DNA of 64,000 bases from Thecamonas trahens ATCC 50062 (Eukaryota; Apusozoa; Apusomonadida; Apusomonadidae). The DNA lies in contig NW_013657612.1 of the NCBI RefSeq assembly GCF_000142905.1, forward strand, positions 68,159 to 132,158. Direction: 5' to 3'. Shown piece by piece: positions 1-10,390 of this stretch. The notes under the pieces are model-generated. The model was not told where the DNA came from. It was given only the letters and a program-made list of their open reading frames with translations, and made no database searches. The translations under genes were made by a program, and so were the position numbers. The first letter of the stretch is position 1. Each line of letters starts with the position of its first letter.

Positions 1-3000
1 GACACCTCGCGCGAGTCATGGACCGCCTTGCCAAGGTCGATGCTGCGGACGACGAGGCCACCAGGAACAAGGGTATACACCACAAGCCGGAACGGCTCAT
101 TTGTGAGAACCACAACAGTGCCGCGTCCGTCGCTCGCTCCATCGACGATGTGCGATGCGCCAGGCACACCGCTGTCGCCTCGCGCGTCGGCATCCAGCGG
201 ATCGTACGGATCGACATACCAGTCGCAGAGCGCCTCGGCAAAGGCCGAGCCGCCGACGGTCGTTCGCCGGCGGGCAAGCGAGCGGCTTCCATCGCCGCCC
301 ACCGTGCTGACTTTGAACGGCCTGTACCGGAACGACATCTGGGCCCGGGCCGCCGGGACCGGGCCGGCCACATGCTCCTCCACCGTACCCGACATGCTCA
401 CCAGCAGGACCGGCGGCGGGAGTTCAACAACGCTGCCTGCGCCCGATGCCGAGCCCGGGTCGCCGTCGGCGTTGCGGGCGGCAAGGACTGAGTCGATGGG
501 CACGCCCGAGCGGAAGAGCACCTCGACCACATTGTCCATCAGTAGCGGATCGGCAGCGTCAAAGGCAAGCACGTTGTCAAGCACCTCACCTACATCGTCG
601 CGAGGATACGCCTGCAAGTGCTTGACGACATTGACCAGCTCGCGGGTCGAGTACGGATACGAGAGCAGGCCGGCGTCGACGAGCTCACGGAGCTCGCAGA
701 ACGCGACCGAGAGCGCAGTGAGAAGGTCGCGCGGGACGGCTGGACCGTAGGCGGCAAGCAGCGCAACCTCCGACTCGGTATCGGGATTGTCAACAACATG
801 GACAGCAAAGACATCGCCCATGACCGCGAAGAAGTCGTTACCGAGGAACGGAAAGCCGGGCCGGTTGGCGAGGGCGATGACTCGAAAGTCGGGCGAAATG
901 TGGATCGCACCCGGCGGCGCAGTACCAGCGGCAGATGGCGCCACAAAGATCCGTCCATCGGCGAGCTCAATGACGCCATCTTGCAGAAGCGCCTTGAGGA
1001 CACACACCACCTGGGTCGGCGCCTTGTCGGCCTCGTCGATGACAAGCACCGCGCCGGAGATCATGGCTTTGACCAGCGGCGAGTCATCGTACGAGAGCAC
1101 GCCACCGGTGAGGACCGGGGTGACGGTAAGGCCCGCGACAGTTGTGTCGCGGTGAAGCTGGATGTACTGTCGCTCGCGGTTCATCAGCTGCAGCAGCCGG
1201 TCGGCCAGCTTGTTCTTGCCAGTCCCCTGGTTGCCGATGAGCAGCATGTGCTCGCCGAGGGCAAAGTCCTCCAGCATGTCCTCCAGCAGCAGCATGTGTC
1301 GTGGAATGTCGTAGAACTCGATCGACGGAACCAGCGCAGGTGACGCCGGTGTCCAGAGCGAGATCGAAGCGCGCCCGATGGTGAGCATGTCACCATGGAT
1401 CTCCGCTGCTGGTGCAGACAATAGTTGCTGTGTTGCGGCACTTGGTGGCTCAAGACCGCCCGCTTCGATCACCTCATCGACAAGCTTGGCCTGCTCGGCA
1501 GGCATGAACCGAACTAGCAGAGTCGAGTAGAGAGCAGGGACCAGTCGTTTCGGCGCGACTTGTGCCTTGTGCACCAGCCGTGCCGTCTGTCGCAGCGAGA
1601 GAACGACGTCGAGTGGAATCGATGCGTCGGCGGCAACGGCAGCGAGGCCGTCGGCCACACGGGCAAGAGCGTCCAGGGCCAGACTGCTCCTCGCCCGTGC
1701 GAGCATCTCTGCTCGCGACACAGACGTGGCCGCAGGCAGGATGGTATGAAAGTGGAACGAAGCTAGGGCAAAGCCGTCGAGCCATCCACCCGTCTCAGCT
1801 CGCGGCGCGCCTGGAGGCGCGTTGGCAGCGGCCTCGACTGGCGGGACAGCCAGCGCCACAAGCGCAAAGCTGTCAGCGATGGGGACGACGCCGGCAGAAG
1901 CCTCGAGCTCATCGAGACGCAGGCCGGCTTCGTCGGCGAGGGCGAGTGCGCGGGCGCGGGCCACAAACTTGCGGCCTGACGGCATGACAAGCTCGCGGTG
2001 CGAGAAGAGCGGACCAAGGACGCCCAGCGTGCCCGGCGCCAAACGATGGATGCCGTCGAGAACCACCAGCGCCCCGGAGCGGAGGCCGCGAACAAGCGGT
2101 GTCTCAATCCACACCGTGCCGCCAGCGTCGTCGGTTGCACGACGCTCCAGCAAGTCACGCGCAGTCATGTCAGCGTAAAGAAAGTGCGACTCGACAGAAG
2201 TATCGAGCATGTCAGCCAGCGCGCGCGCCAGCGTCGTCTTGCCGTCGCCCTTTGGCCCGACCACAACCAGCGGAGTACCGAGCGCCACCGACGCCATCAT
2301 CGAGGCGAGCACTCTCTGTTGCGGCGAGGTGAGGTGGGGTGGGACTGGCCTCGGGCTGGCTACGACCTGGCCTGCGAGCGCAAAGGTATCAAACTCCGGC
2401 GGGCCGAGCGCGTGTTCCGCCATGACAGCATCGAGCGACTCACCATCTAGGTTCAGCACAGGGAGAACAATACTTGCCAGGGCGTCGGCGACCGGAGGCG
2501 TAAATCCTAGAAGCGGGAGCGGGTAGATGAGGAGGAGGAGCGAGAGCGCAGGCGGCAGTAGCGAGACCAGCCGAGCGAGGCGCGCAACCGAGAGGAGCGC
2601 CGACTCGGGGAGCGTCCTCAAGTAACGGAACGCCATGTCGCGTGAGTGCAGGCCTGGTGCATCAGCCGCCGAGCTCTGTGCGTCCCGCAGCGCCCACGCA
2701 AGCGAGAGCATGGGGCCAAACGCGGCTTCAAACTGCGGGCGGGCCAGCTGCGATACGACCGCCATGGCCTCGGCGAGGACCGGAACCGGCGTCGGCGTTA
2801 CAGCCCGGGCCTGGAACCGCGAGCGCAGCGGCGGGTCTAACGGGTTGCCTGGGTACGGCGGAACCGGGAGGCCGATGGCGATGACTCGGAAGCCTGGGTT
2901 GACCTTCACCAGCCGCAGCGCGTCGAGCACTCTCAGCGTGGCACCACTCCGCTCACCGCTCCCGCCCAGCAGCTCGTCGTAACGTTCCGGGGCCATGAGG

Positions 3001-3407
3001 AACCGACCGTCGTCTAGCGGCAACTCTCTGTTCTCAAGCAGGTTGTTGATGATGGGCAAGACGTTGCGTTCGCACTGCTGAAGGCCGTCGAGAATGACGA
3101 TGGCGCCGTTTTCGGCGCTGCTGGCAGCAGCCTGCACCAGCGGCGAGTCGACGAACCGCGACGAGCCGTCTGCGCTCAGCTCACGCCGCTGCTTCAGATC
3201 CGACTCGGCAGTATCGCGAGTCAGCGGAATGAGGACATACGGCTTGCCACGAGCAGCACAATAGGCAAGCGCAGCTGTCCGGGCGGCAGCATCAGGTGTC
3301 GCCAGCAGAAACATGTCCTGACCGAGATCATCCTTCTTTGCCATCCACTCACCAAGAGAGTTCGGAAGGCAGATACAAACAGATTTGCTGCTGCTTGTGG
3401 TGGTCAT
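1..3407 (-). CDS. VWA8: VWA8-like dynein-type AAA ATPase, 3' part beyond the window
   Basis: The frame opens at ATG 3405-3407 and stays open to base 1, about 1135 residues, so the stop and the C-terminal VWA domain lie outside. VWA8 is a mitochondrial AAA ATPase carrying a von Willebrand A domain. Three ATPase modules are visible. The first (residues ~25-215) has a degenerate P-loop but keeps the family blocks TESDLKQRRE and NPLDPPLRSRFQAR. The second has a Walker A, GPKGDGKT, near residue 390. The third has GNQGTGKNK near 731, followed by the Walker B-like block VIDEADKAP near 790 and the family signature ANRPGFPFLGNDFF. The N-terminus is shorter than in animal VWA8 and shows no clear mitochondrial presequence, so an upstream exon may be missing. 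The flanking ~650 bp upstream hold a long dinucleotide repeat. Identity is secure; the start is not. Confidence 0.94.
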   Translation of the reverse strand, partial: MTTTSSSKSVCICLPNSLGEWMAKKDDLGQDMFLLATPDAAARTAALAYCAARGKPYVLIPLTRDTAESDLKQRRELSADGSSRFVDSPLVQAAASSAENGAIVILDGLQQCERNVLPIINNLLENRELPLDDGRFLMAPERYDELLGGSGERSGATLRVLDALRLVKVNPGFRVIAIGLPVPPYPGNPLDPPLRSRFQARAVTPTPVPVLAEAMAVVSQLARPQFEAAFGPMLSLAWALRDAQSSAADAPGLHSRDMAFRYLRTLPESALLSVARLARLVSLLPPALSLLLLIYPLPLLGFTPPVADALASIVLPVLNLDGESLDAVMAEHALGPPEFDTFALAGQVVASPRPVPPHLTSPQQRVLASMMASVALGTPLVVVGPKGDGKTTLARALADMLDTSVESHFLYADMTARDLLERRATDDAGGTVWIETPLVRGLRSGALVVLDGIHRLAPGTLGVLGPLFSHRELVMPSGRKFVARARALALADEAGLRLDELEASAGVVPIADSFALVALAVPPVEAAANAPPGAPRAETGGWLDGFALASFHFHTILPAATSVSRAEMLARARSSLALDALARVADGLAAVAADASIPLDVVLSLRQTARLVHKAQVAPKRLVPALYSTLLVRFMPAEQAKLVDEVIEAGGLEPPSAATQQLLSAPAAEIHGDMLTIGRASISLWTPASPALVPSIEFYDIPRHMLLLEDMLEDFALGEHMLLIGNQGTGKNKLADRLLQLMNRERQYIQLHRDTTVAGLTVTPVLTGGVLSYDDSPLVKAMISGAVLVIDEADKAPTQVVCVLKALLQDGVIELADGRIFVAPSAAGTAPPGAIHISPDFRVIALANRPGFPFLGNDFFAVMGDVFAVHVVDNPDTESEVALLAAYGPAVPRDLLTALSVAFCELRELVDAGLLSYPYSTRELVNVVKHLQAYPRDDVGEVLDNVLAFDAADPLLMDNVVEVLFRSGVPIDSVLAARNADGDPGSASGAGSVVELPPPVLLVSMSGTVEEHVAGPVPAARAQMSFRYRPFKVSTVGGDGSRSLARRRTTVGGSAFAEALCDWYVDPYDPLDADARGDSGVPGASHIVDGASDGRGTVVVLTNEPFRLVVYTLVPGGLVVRSIDLGKAVHDSREV

Positions 3408-3636
3408 GGTACTTCTCCCAAAGCCATCGCTTGCAGGACACCATGGCGGATGATGAATGGCCGTAGGCGAGAAAAAGGTCGTAGAAAGGCGTCCGGCTGG
3501 TCTCGCCAAAAAGGTCGTGGAATGGCCGCCACTACCTTGCCTCGCTGCGCATGGCGAGAGTTGATGCAGGAGGACAGCAGTGCGTCTTCTGGACATGACA
3601 CCAATATGTATGTATGTATGTATGTGTATGTGTGTA

Positions 3637-3719
<83 letters not shown>

Positions 3720-4062
3720 GTGGTTGATGCTTGGGTGGAGTGTGTGCGTGTGCTGCCAAGCGGGCAGTGGTACGAGGAGGGTGTATCCAACCGCTGGGCC
3801 TTCCCCTGAGCGATGATGACCGCTGCGATGCGAGAGGGCTCATGTGTGCACAGTAGATATCTGGATGGGGTGTACGGTGGTGAGTCGATGACCACCAGTC
3901 CGCTCACAAACCCAGCCTCATAGTCATCATCGGCGTTCTTTGGTGGTACGGGGTAGCCCGCCGGGTTTGCCTGCGCCCGACTGCCAATGCGTCCAAAGCG
4001 GTGGCTGAGCGGAGCGTAGAGCTGGTGGTGCTACTCGACTCCAAAGTGGCACCTGGCTGGGC
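3408..4062. other. Divergent intergenic region with a large microsatellite
   Basis: This 655-bp spacer separates the 5' ends of VWA8 (minus) and the CH-domain gene (plus). It contains the 3603-3717 microsatellite. No convincing coding segment is visible. Open frames here are generated by the dinucleotide repeat. A first VWA8 exon could be hidden in it. Confidence 0.6.
3603..3717. repeat. (TATG)n-(TG)n microsatellite
   Basis: TATG tetranucleotides (about 3603-3638) pass into an almost pure TG run of roughly 75 bp. It lies in the divergent spacer upstream of both flanking genes. Confidence 0.97.
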
Positions 4063-7000
4063 ATGGCCACCCGAAGGCGGTCCCGCTCACGGTCGATCAT
4101 TGCACGAGAGGAGATCAATTCAGGACGGATAGCCAACCAGAGCAAGGTCTTTACAGCATGGGTCAACTCCCACCTCCGTAAGCGAGACATGGCCCTCTCT
4201 GGTGACCTTGTCAATGCTGTCCAAAGTACGTGCCCGCTTACCCGCTCACCCGCTTGCACGGTCGCTCGCGGCGCAACCTTGCCTGGTACTTGGCGTATGA
4301 GGACACGCTCTACTCATTGCATGGGTGTGTTTGTGTGTTTGTGTGTGTTTGTGTGTGTGTGTGTGGTATTGTGTGGTGTGGTATTGTGTGGTGTATGGTG
4401 GACGCGTGCGACGAGATCCATAGACGGCGTTGCACTGTGTAACCTCATCGAGGTGCTTACGGTTCGCAAGGTGGGCAAGTTCCATAAGTCGCCCAAGTCG
4501 CCGATGCATGTCCGAGAGAATTTGGCGATGTTTCTGGATGGTGCACGGAGTGCTGGCGTGGAGACTACTTGCTCGGTGGAGAACATCTTGGAGAAGGATG
4601 TCAAGATGATCCTCGGCTTGCTCTGGGCACTCATCCGCAAGTTCCAGCTCGTGGTCGACTTTGACGACAGTGATGGGACGGGATCACCCAAAGCTGACCT
4701 GATCGCCTGGCTTCGTCGTCGCATCGGGGACTATCCGGGCGTCAACGTGGTCAACTTGTCCGGATCGTTTGCAGACGGCCTTGCTCTTGCCGCACTTGTC
4801 CACTCGTTTCATCCCGAGCAGCTCGAGTTTGCCACGCTCAAGGCGACCGAGGCCGAGGCCAACGTTGATGCCGCCCTAACAGCCGCCCAAGACGCGATGT
4901 ACATCCCGGCGCTGCTCGATGTCGATGACGTCATTCTGTGCTCGACTGACGAGTACTCGATGATGACGTATCTCTCGTACTTTCGGTCTACGAGCGCGAC
5001 CATGTGTCCAGGATCGAGCGTATGCGCTCAAAGTCGATGGCGCAGCAGGCGAGGCTCTCGTCAAACATCAACAAGCTGCGAAGCGCGCTCATGTCGGCCA
5101 TCCGCGACAAGGACAAGGCGCGCGAGCTGGCCGACAACAGCGGGGGCGAGGGTGCAAGCTCAGACACTGCGCCGACCGATGCTGCCGACGTCGAGCTCGT
5201 GCGCGAGATCCAGAAGCTGCACTCGAGGGTTGCTGCCACCGAGGCTGCACTCGCTGCTGAGAAGCGGCGCAAGTGCACGAAGCTCCACTTTGATGCCCAG
5301 CATCATGTCCTGCTTGCCCGCGAGCTCGCCGACGGTACACTCGAGGCTCTCCAGCTTGCAGATGCTGCGATCGACACCGAGTCGCGGGCGATGATTCGGG
5401 CGGCGCGGCTGGTCTCGCCGGCACTCTGCTCCCGCGCCACAGGAGCAGTTGACGAAGCCAACAAAGTTGCAGCCGGTCTTGCGGCGGCGGTCAAGACCAA
5501 GCGCAACGAGTTCCTCCTCGCTGATGCACAGTGTGAGCTCCACCCGATGCTGGCTTACGTCCTCGACGGCTCGCAGTACGCACAGGAGGCAGCCGCTACC
5601 CATGCACTCGTTGAGCGGCAGGCTGCGCAAGTGACTGTGCTGGAGGAAGAGGTCCGCGCTGGAGCTGCTCAGGCTAGCCGCGACCGCGCAGCATGGGAGA
5701 CGTCGGAGCGCGAGCTCCGCGACGACTTCCAGGCCATGCGCGAAGGAATGGCCCGCGAGAAGGCGAGCTGGCGGGAGCGCGAGCAGGTTGCAGAGGCGCG
5801 AGCCAGCGCGGCAGAGGCTCAAGTTGGCTCTCTCCGGGCCGAGCTCGACGCCAAGAATCGTGCCGCTGACGCGATTGAAGCCGGGCTTCGCGCCAAGATG
5901 AACGAACTCAACGCCGAGCTCACCCGCCACCGTGACGATGCTTTCGCTCACCGGTCGACCGCCACCGAGCTGCGAGCGCAGCTCGAGGCCGAAACAGCTC
6001 AGCTGCAGGCGCTTGTCGACGATCAGGCGACAAACCACACCCAGGCGAGCGCCGAGCACGAGGCCCAGCGCGCGGCACTCACCGAGCGCATGCAGCTGCT
6101 GCAGCGTGATCTGGAACTGCACCGACAGGCTGAGGATAAGCACGCGGCGGCGGCGGCAGACAGCTCAGCAGCGCTCGACGCCGCCGAGCGGCGCTGGCGC
6201 CAAGAGCGCGAAGCGTTGTCGGCTAGGCTTGCTGAGCGCGAGGAGCAAGTAGCACAACTCGACGCGCGCCTGCGGACAGCGCAAGACGAAGCTATCGAGT
6301 CGCGGCACGCAGCCGAGTTGAAGGCTGCCCAGCTGCAGGCGTCGCTGAGCTCCGCACAGGCGCGGCTTGATGCGCTAGAGTCCGAGCTCGTCGCGAGTCA
6401 GGACGCAGCCCGGGACGCCGTTGCCGAAGCCCGCAAGCTTGGCAGCGGATTGGAGGCCAAGACGCAGGAACTGAAGCGGGCCGAGGCCACGTTTGCGGCT
6501 GAAAGCGCCCGAGCTGCGGGCCAGATCACGAATCTCGAGACCGCGCTTGAGCGCGCCAAAGAGAGTCACCTTGCCATCCTCGCCGAGATGACCAAGTCAT
6601 CCAGGGCTGCGCATGCTGAGAGCTTGCGACTCGGCAGCGAGCTGACCGACAGCCAGCGTGCTGTGGCGGAAGCAAGCGACGCCCTACGGATGGAAACGGC
6701 GCAGAAGAAGACGCTGCAGAGCCGGCTGGACACGCTCAACGACGAGCTGGAGCAGCTTCGCAAGACGCTCAACACCGAGCGTGACGAGAGCCGCGCTGCG
6801 CTCCGGGTGGCTGTCGATCGGGAGCATGCGCTCCACGGCGAGGTTCTTGATGCTGACAATCGGGCTGCAGCGGCAAAAGCCAAGCTCGAGGCATCTGCTT
6901 CTGCTGCACAGACAGCCGAAGCCGATTTACGGGCGCGAATGGCGTCGCTCGAGGCCGAGCTGGCGAGCCGGGCGTCTGAATCGGGCGCTGCTGTTGCGCA

Positions 7001-9092
7001 GCTTCGAGATGAGCTGGCTGCGCAGCGAAAGGCAGCAAGCGATGCGATGGCTACTGCCGCCGCAGCTGAGGCGGCACGGGACACACATGCGCGTGCTGCC
7101 GATGACCGCGAGCGCGCTGCTGCGCGTGAAGCCGAGATGCTCAAGCACACGATGGCTATCCTGGAGGAGCGAGTGACGGCGGCAGAGGATCAGGCGGCGG
7201 CGGCAGAGGATCGGGCGGCCCAGCTTCACCGCGAGATGTCGTCGGCTGCAGCTGCAAGTCACGACGAGCTTCGCGAAGCGCTGTCCAAGGTAACTCGCCT
7301 CGAGGCAGTAGTAGCGGCCAAGAGCTCTGCGCTTGCTGCGGCAGAGGCGCGGAGTCAGGCGCTTGCATCTGACTCGGAGCATGCGTCGGCAGCGGCTCGT
7401 GCGGCTGCTGACGCCGCAGCCGCCCAGCACGCAGAGTTGAGCAAGACCAATGCCGAGCTACGAGTGGCGGTCGGAGCAGCAGAGCGGCGAGTGGCGGAGC
7501 TGACCACCACGCGAGACACGCTGTCGGCGCAGCTCGAGGTGAGCCGGGAGACGCTCGGCCAGGTTCGAGCGACGCTCGAGATTGAGAATCAGACGCTGAG
7601 TGCTGAACTTGAGACGGTACGTGCAGCGTTCGACGCGGACAAGATGGAAGCAGCGGCGCGCGACGCACGGGCAACGGCTGCGATTGAGGCGCTTGAGGCC
7701 AAAGTGGCAGTGGCGAAGCAGGCGGCTGAAGACGCTGCAGCCGAGGCTGAAGCACTCGAGGCCGAGGCGGCGGTAGCACAGGCCCAGGCCGCTGAGCTGC
7801 AGCCGCGGCTGGCTGCAGCCGAGGCAGCACTTGCGTCTCTGCGCGATGAGGCTGCACGGGCTAGCGCCACAGCGCGTGCGCTGGCAGAGGAGCACGAGGC
7901 TCGCATGGCTGCAGCCCTCGCGGCCAACGTCGAACTGGCCGACAAAGTCCGTGGGCTGCAGGCCAAGGCACAGGCTACTCGCGCGTCGAGCGCGAGTGAG
8001 CTCTCACGGGTGGCGGCAGAGGAGGCTCGACACCGCGAGGCGCTTGCACGCACGGAAAAACTGCGGGCTGATGCCTTTGCGCGCGCCGAGCGTGCCGAGG
8101 CTGAGCGTGCCGAGACTGCCAAGGCGCTGAGCGAGGCTGAAGCGCAGATATCCAGGCTGGAGGGGGCGGAGCGGATGCTGCAACATGATATGGGCAGCAT
8201 GCGCGCGGAGCACGGGAGGGCCAAGGCGGATCTGCGGCGGCAGGTGGTACAGCTGCAGGCTGCTGTAGACGACGGGGCACGTCGGGAGGCTGAGGCCGAG
8301 GCGCTCGCGCGGGCGGCAGAAGAGCGGGCTTCGCAGGCAGAGTTTAGCTTGATGCGGGTTCAGGCTGAGCTGGAAGTCGACCGTGGCCAGGCGGAGCGTC
8401 TACTTGCGGAGCGCAAGGCTGACCGGCAGCTGCTCGACGTGGTGTCGCGGGAGCGTGAGGTGGCACAACGTCAGGAAAAGGCGGCGCGGGTCGAAGCTAC
8501 CAATGCAAAGGCCGCGGCCGAGGCGGCTGAGGCCAAGGCTTCGTCGCTGGCTGTCGAGTTGGCGGTGACAACGAGCGCGCTGGAATCGCTCGCGGCGCAG
8601 CACAATGCCGAGGCCGAGCAGCTGCGCGCCGCCGTGGCAGCAGCGGAGGAGGAGGCGGAGCTCCAGCGTGTGGCGGCGACCAAATACCAGAAGCTGCTTC
8701 TGGCGTCTGACAACTCACGGGCCGCGCTCAAGCTTGCGCGCGAGAGCGACGCGGCGGCGGCGGCGGCGGAGCGCGAGTGGAGCGAGGGCGCGATGGCGCG
8801 GGCGACGCGCGGGCAGTCGGAGCTGCTGCAGCTCGACTATCTGACCGGGGAGCTGTCGGCGACGCAGAAGCGAACGAGCGAACTCGAGGGCCAGCTGATG
8901 GCAGCAGCACAGGAGCTACTGGCAGCCCGAGATGAGATCGACCGGCTGCGACCAGAGACGCGGTCGGTCGGGGTGCAGGTGGCGCTGGCTGCGCGGCGGT
9001 CGAAGCGGTCAGCAAGCGTGGTCTCAGAGACATGGTCCGAGACGTCGAGCCCCGGGCGACCGCAGGTGTTCTGGTGGCAGGGTAAAGTGTAG
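4063..9092 (+). CDS. Tandem CH-domain (actin-binding) long coiled-coil protein
   Basis: Exon 1 is 4063-4225 (donor GTACGT) and exon 2 is 4424-9092 (acceptor CATAG). The 198-bp intron is a multiple of three and stop-free, so it reads through. Residues ~25-245 form two calponin-homology domains of the alpha-actinin/filamin type: CH1 begins VFTAWVNSHL and CH2 begins near ADLIAWLRRR, residue ~145. From ~260 to ~1560 the protein is an Ala/Glu/Arg-rich, nearly uninterrupted coiled coil; it ends with a basic Ser-rich tail and FWWQGKV. Between CH2 and the coiled coil (near 4985) the frame must slip by -1. Adding one G gives RVYERDHVSRIERM and a whole-codon length of 1610 residues. Probable role: actin binding or cross-linking through a rod, like cortexillin or alpha-actinin. 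The orthologue is not identified. Confidence 0.82.
4226..4423 (+). other. Intron 1 of the CH-domain gene
   Basis: The donor is GTACGT and the acceptor TAG. It is rich in GTGTGT (about 4324-4395). Excision joins the two halves of CH1 so that DLVNAVQ is followed by GVALCNLIEVL, as expected for the fold. Its length of 198 nt keeps frame. Confidence 0.75.
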
Positions 9093-9119
9093 CAGTCGCA
9101 TCAGCGTTGCGCGAGTTGA

Positions 9120-10289
9120 CTATGCATGGCGTGAGCGGAGAAGCTCGGCAAGGGCCGGATGGCCCATTTCGGCAGCAACGTCAGACGGGACATTGCCCTG
9201 ATCGTCGGGCCCGGCGACGGCTTTGTGACCATAGGAGTCGAGGAGAAAGAGGCAGGCGGCGGTGTTGCCGCGCTGGGCAGCCTTGTGCATCGGAGTTCGA
9301 CCGGTCTTCTGGCGGGCAGTCATAAGGGTGGCGGCGGCGTGCGGCGAGCCGGCAGCGTCGATGACCCACTGGAGGCAAGCAAGAGCTAGGTCGCCATCGT
9401 CAGAGTCGTTGTCCGCGGGCGCGGCCGAGGCGCCCGGCGGGGTGGCGCGGACCGACTTGGCGGTGCACATAGAGGCCCAGTGTGCAGCAGCGCAGCCCCA
9501 GTCATTGATGCGGGCAAGATCGGCGCCGGCGTCAAGCAGAGCCTGGGCGGCGTCAAAGTGTGCGCCGTAGAGCGCGAGATGCAGGGGGGTGGTGCCGTCG
9601 CCAGTGGGCACATCGACCAGCAGACCGCTAAAGCGATCGGCGAGCAGATAAGAGACGACTGCCGTCTGGCCGTTCCGCGCAGCCCAGTGCAGGACAGTTC
9701 GGCCGCCGCGGGTCCCGCCTGTGTCGCGGGCAGCCAAGGCGGAGGTATCGATGGCGCCTGGCCCGCGATTGATGAGCTCGTCGAGGACATCGACATGGCC
9801 GTTGCCCGCGGCCCACTCTGCGGCCGTAGATCCGTGTTTGTCAAGACCCTGAGTGGTCCAGTCCCAGCCTTGAGCAATAAGTGTGCGGACAGCCGACAGA
9901 TCGCCAGCAGCTGCGGCGAGGAGACCGGGATGTAGACCGCGATGAGGATCAAAGACGAGGCCATTCCGATCGATACCGGCATGGATCTTCTCCTTCTCGG
10001 CCTCGATGAGAGCGGCATCAACCCCACTCTGTCCGTCGACAGTAGATGATGCCCAGTGACCTTGTCCCGGGCGGTGGAAGGTCTCCAGGTGGGCCCGGAG
10101 CCCCCTTCCACGGGCAAATCGCTTCCGCCACATGGGCCGAGGGCCCGGGACGACGATGAGCTTGCGGGCGGCCTGGTTAGCAGCAAAGCGGCGGTCTCGC
10201 TCGGCCACACACACAGGACACTTGACCCATCCGTCGTCGACCCCGCGGCCGGTCGTAGTTGCTCCGTCGATGATGCCGGCGAGGGCCAT
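9120..10289 (-). CDS. Ankyrin-repeat protein with an N-terminal zinc-finger-like segment
   Basis: A 389-residue single-exon gene starting at ATG 10287-10289. Residues 24-72 contain a CPVC pair and an HLETFH pair with ~40 residues between (C24, C27, H67, H72), a loose C2H2-like arrangement rather than a canonical finger. Residues ~115-385 are ankyrin repeats, recognised by blocks such as GSTAAEWAAGNGHVDVLDEL, TVLHWAARNGQTAVVSYLL, TTPLHLALYGAHFDAAQALL and TPMHKAAQRGNTAACLFLL. The region near residues 280-300 has a low-complexity insert. No signal peptide or TM segment is seen. It is probably an intracellular protein-interaction scaffold; partners are unknown. The stop lies 27 bp from the convergent CH-domain gene. 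Confidence 0.85.
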   Translation of the reverse strand: MALAGIIDGATTTGRGVDDGWVKCPVCVAERDRRFAANQAARKLIVVPGPRPMWRKRFARGRGLRAHLETFHRPGQGHWASSTVDGQSGVDAALIEAEKEKIHAGIDRNGLVFDPHRGLHPGLLAAAAGDLSAVRTLIAQGWDWTTQGLDKHGSTAAEWAAGNGHVDVLDELINRGPGAIDTSALAARDTGGTRGGRTVLHWAARNGQTAVVSYLLADRFSGLLVDVPTGDGTTPLHLALYGAHFDAAQALLDAGADLARINDWGCAAAHWASMCTAKSVRATPPGASAAPADNDSDDGDLALACLQWVIDAAGSPHAAATLMTARQKTGRTPMHKAAQRGNTAACLFLLDSYGHKAVAGPDDQGNVPSDVAAEMGHPALAELLRSRHA

Positions 10290-10390
10290 GTGGTGGGTTA
10301 GGGGAGGGGGGGGGTGCTCGGGCGAGACGAGTGTGGGATCGGACTGAGTGGAGTGGCGGGAGGAGGGGGGGGGGGGGGGGGAGGGGGATG

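Noticed and set aside
618-1343. 241-residue plus-strand frame opposite VWA8
   Set aside because: It is an antisense shadow of the highly conserved ATPase frame. Its translation has no recognisable motif and the GC-rich codon pattern explains its openness.
3404-3907. Thr-His and Cys-Val repeat frames over the TG microsatellite
   Set aside because: Dinucleotide repeats are stop-free in several frames. There is no start context or domain.
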